A stretch of 7,864 nucleotides of DNA from JBCCGR01 sp039029195. Its GTDB lineage: Bacteria; Pseudomonadota; Alphaproteobacteria; Rhizobiales; Rhizobiaceae. The notes beneath the pieces were generated by a model. That model saw only the letters and a program-made list of their open reading frames with translations, was not told where the DNA came from and searched no databases. Each line of letters opens with the position of its first letter. The first letter of the stretch is position 1. Shown here piece after piece: positions 6,336-7,864 of the stretch. The stretch is from positions 1 through 7,864 of the forward strand of contig JBCCGR010000081.1 of the NCBI GenBank assembly GCA_039029195.1, given 5' to 3'. The position numbers and the translations under genes were made by a program.

Positions 6336-6363
6336 TTGGCTGACACCCGCTTGTCAGCCAATT
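6334..6363. repeat. Perfect 12-bp inverted repeat with 6-bp spacer upstream of the dehydratase gene
   Basis: AATTGGCTGACA (6334-6345), spacer CCCGCT, TGTCAGCCAATT (6352-6363): all 12 base pairs match. It lies between the stop of the outer-membrane protein gene and the dehydratase start and overlaps the candidate -35 box. This suggests an operator for a dimeric sugar-acid regulator. A transcript from the right-hand gene could also fold it into a strong hairpin, but no U-run follows it on that strand, so a standard intrinsic terminator is less likely. Confidence 0.6.
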
Positions 6364-6391
6364 TGGAATTAAATTTTCAGGTGCCGTAACG

Positions 6392-7864
6392 TCAGAATTT
6401 GATCCGACCCGTCAGCATCACCGCGCCGAACTCTTCATAGTCGGTGGCCAGACCGACCGGCACACCGTTGAGAGCCGTTGGATGCTGCGCCTTTTGGCCT
6501 GGAACAACGTCGTATGTTCCTTCAAGCGCCACCTCCAGACATTGACCACGTCCAGCGCGACCGGCAGCAGCATCTTTGTAGACATCATTTCGGCAAAGAA
6601 TGTCGGCTGCCACAATGAGCTTGATGCCGCCGAACGGGTCCCAACTATTGTTGCCGGCGCGCACATTGGTGTTTCGGTAAAGCGTACCGTCACAGCCGGG
6701 GGTCAGAATGCTGCCATCGCCACAATCGCTACCCGTATAGTTCGCATCTGTGTAAGCGAGACCAACATGGCCCCCCAGTGTGATACGAAAGCGCTCGCCC
6801 AGAGACCAGGTCAGGTCGGCACCGACATCCGCGCCATACTGAGACGTGGTGATGTTCTCGTTCAGCGTGTTGAAAAAGGTGCCACCCAGAAAATCTGTGT
6901 CCAAAGTGACTGCTTGCCGACGTTCAATGCGGCGATAAAACAAGCCACCATAAGGCTTTACAATGGTGACATCATTCAGGCGATAGCGATAGCCACTTTC
7001 CGCGCCGATCTTGAACGTGTCCAGATTTGAACGCACAGCAACGCGGGCATTGTTGTTGTACTGAAATCCGCCGGTGCCGGACAAATCAACGTTCACGGGC
7101 TGCTGCCCTAGTGAAAACACGTTGATGGTCTGACTGCCATTGCCTGACAGATCGGCATAGTCACCATTCAATCCAAAGAACCAGCCATCACCAGGTTTAC
7201 AGCCGCAAAGCGGACCGACCTCCACACCGCCTTTGATCGCGAACCCATCAAGATTTTGCTTGATGTTGATCAATGGTGTTGTGTTCACACCCAGATTGGC
7301 AACACCCAGCTCCACTTTGGGAAGGCGCGCGAAACGATAGCCTGTGCCCAGAAAGATCGCGATTTCTGGCGGAACCTGGCTGGCGGATGGTGTGTTGGAG
7401 ACCTGCAAGTCCCTTTCCCGCACCACATCGTCCCAGCGCAAGCCGAGTTCGCGGGAATCTTGCGCAAATCGCTCCACTATGCGGGTTTGCACGGGTCCAG
7501 GCGGACGGAAATCACCCGCCATCAGCACTTGTTTGAACTGACCCTCAGACACAATGAACCGCGGCACCAGCTTGACGCCAACGGCATCCAGGTCGCGGAG
7601 ATTCCGGATAACGTCCGAAAGTTCCTGCCGCGTTCCGGCATCAACACTCGCAAGACCGCGCCTCACCTTGCGCAGGTCTGCGATAGCGCCAACCAGTTTC
7701 ACCTGGGATTTAAGGTAGCGCTCCCACAGGCGGGCCAGTTCGTCCCGGTTCTTGCCGCAACCACCGATTCTCAGCCGGGAAGAGCGGTCATCTGCTGGAA
7801 TATAAAAGTAGCCGCTACCATAGGCATCACAGATGCGAATATATTCAACCTGTGTGGGTTCCAC
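6392..7864 (-). CDS. Outer-membrane beta-barrel protein with porin-like N-terminal signature (5' end off the right edge)
   Basis: The frame is open to the window edge, so the codon at 7864 (GTG) is probably internal and the signal peptide lies outside. The 490 visible residues begin with VEYIRICDAYGSGYFYIP (6-23) and LRIGG (31-35), which resemble the N-terminal signature of alphaproteobacterial porins of the Porin_2 type, although the usual cysteine just before that last motif is missing here. A charged helical stretch (about 38-95) and a linker (96-165) follow. From about 166 on, alternating aromatic/glycine strands (IFLGTGYRFARLP, GWFFGLNGDYADLSG, KPYGGLFYRRIE, FRITLGGHVGLAY) indicate a beta-barrel. 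The chain ends GRIKF; a terminal Phe is the usual barrel-assembly signal. Eight cysteines occur, several in close pairs. The barrel does not read like a standard porin, so specific function and any transported solute are unknown. The next gene downstream is the dehydratase, separated by 116 bp with a large inverted repeat, so a shared operon is doubtful. Confidence 0.72.
   Translation of the reverse strand: MEPTQVEYIRICDAYGSGYFYIPADDRSSRLRIGGCGKNRDELARLWERYLKSQVKLVGAIADLRKVRRGLASVDAGTRQELSDVIRNLRDLDAVGVKLVPRFIVSEGQFKQVLMAGDFRPPGPVQTRIVERFAQDSRELGLRWDDVVRERDLQVSNTPSASQVPPEIAIFLGTGYRFARLPKVELGVANLGVNTTPLINIKQNLDGFAIKGGVEVGPLCGCKPGDGWFFGLNGDYADLSGNGSQTINVFSLGQQPVNVDLSGTGGFQYNNNARVAVRSNLDTFKIGAESGYRYRLNDVTIVKPYGGLFYRRIERRQAVTLDTDFLGGTFFNTLNENITTSQYGADVGADLTWSLGERFRITLGGHVGLAYTDANYTGSDCGDGSILTPGCDGTLYRNTNVRAGNNSWDPFGGIKLIVAADILCRNDVYKDAAAGRAGRGQCLEVALEGTYDVVPGQKAQHPTALNGVPVGLATDYEEFGAVMLTGRIKF

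Noticed and set aside
6334..6363. Inverted repeat as a classical rho-independent terminator
   Set aside because: The stem is perfect, but no T-run follows it in the direction of the right-hand gene; an operator role fits its place at the promoter better.
6482..7030. Plus-strand 182-codon open frame
   Set aside because: Antisense to the barrel-encoding region, whose minus-strand frame has strand periodicity and a terminal Phe.
1..7864. CRISPR array, tRNA, IS element or phage remnants
   Set aside because: No repeated spacer-like units, cloverleaf patterns, transposase-like reading frames or flanking terminal repeats were seen.

Overview
The window looks like alphaproteobacterial chromosome, probably Hyphomicrobiales (Rhizobiales). 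The main evidence is a right-hand outer-membrane protein whose start resembles the N-terminal signature of rhizobial porins (VEYIRICDAYGSGYFYIP). The moderately GC-rich, compact gene layout fits this. No tRNA, rRNA, IS element, CRISPR array or phage gene was seen. Taxonomy and function are inferred by reading the sequence; no search was run.

Left part (1-4695): four genes form a divergent envelope module. On the minus strand, a membrane-bound adaptor with an N-terminal GAF-like domain (654-2120) is followed after 3 nt by an M50-type zinc metalloprotease (1-650). The protease has a PqqD-like N-terminal domain and is cut off by the window edge just after its HEAGH motif. On the plus strand, after a 174-bp divergent promoter region, come a secreted periplasmic adaptor of the RND/HlyD kind (2295-3092) and a TolC-like outer-membrane lipoprotein with a TTG start (3268-4695). 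Together they supply an inner-membrane protease, two adaptors and an outer-membrane duct, but no ABC or RND pump in view. This is the most interesting system in the window. It may process or modify a peptide or protein and export it, with the polytopic protease where a pump would normally be. The substrate and the rest of the locus may lie left of position 1.

Middle (4752-6275, minus): an intact UxaA-family sugar-acid dehydratase (altronate/galactarate dehydratase type), convergent with the TolC gene. A perfect 12-bp inverted repeat (6334-6363) overlaps its candidate -35 box and looks like an operator or hairpin.

Right part (6392-7864, minus): an outer-membrane beta-barrel protein, 5'-truncated by the window edge. 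A porin-like N-terminal signature and a charged helical segment precede a barrel that does not read as an ordinary porin and ends in Phe.

No gene-free stretch exceeds 300 bases. The longest are 2121-2294 and 3093-3267, both described below.
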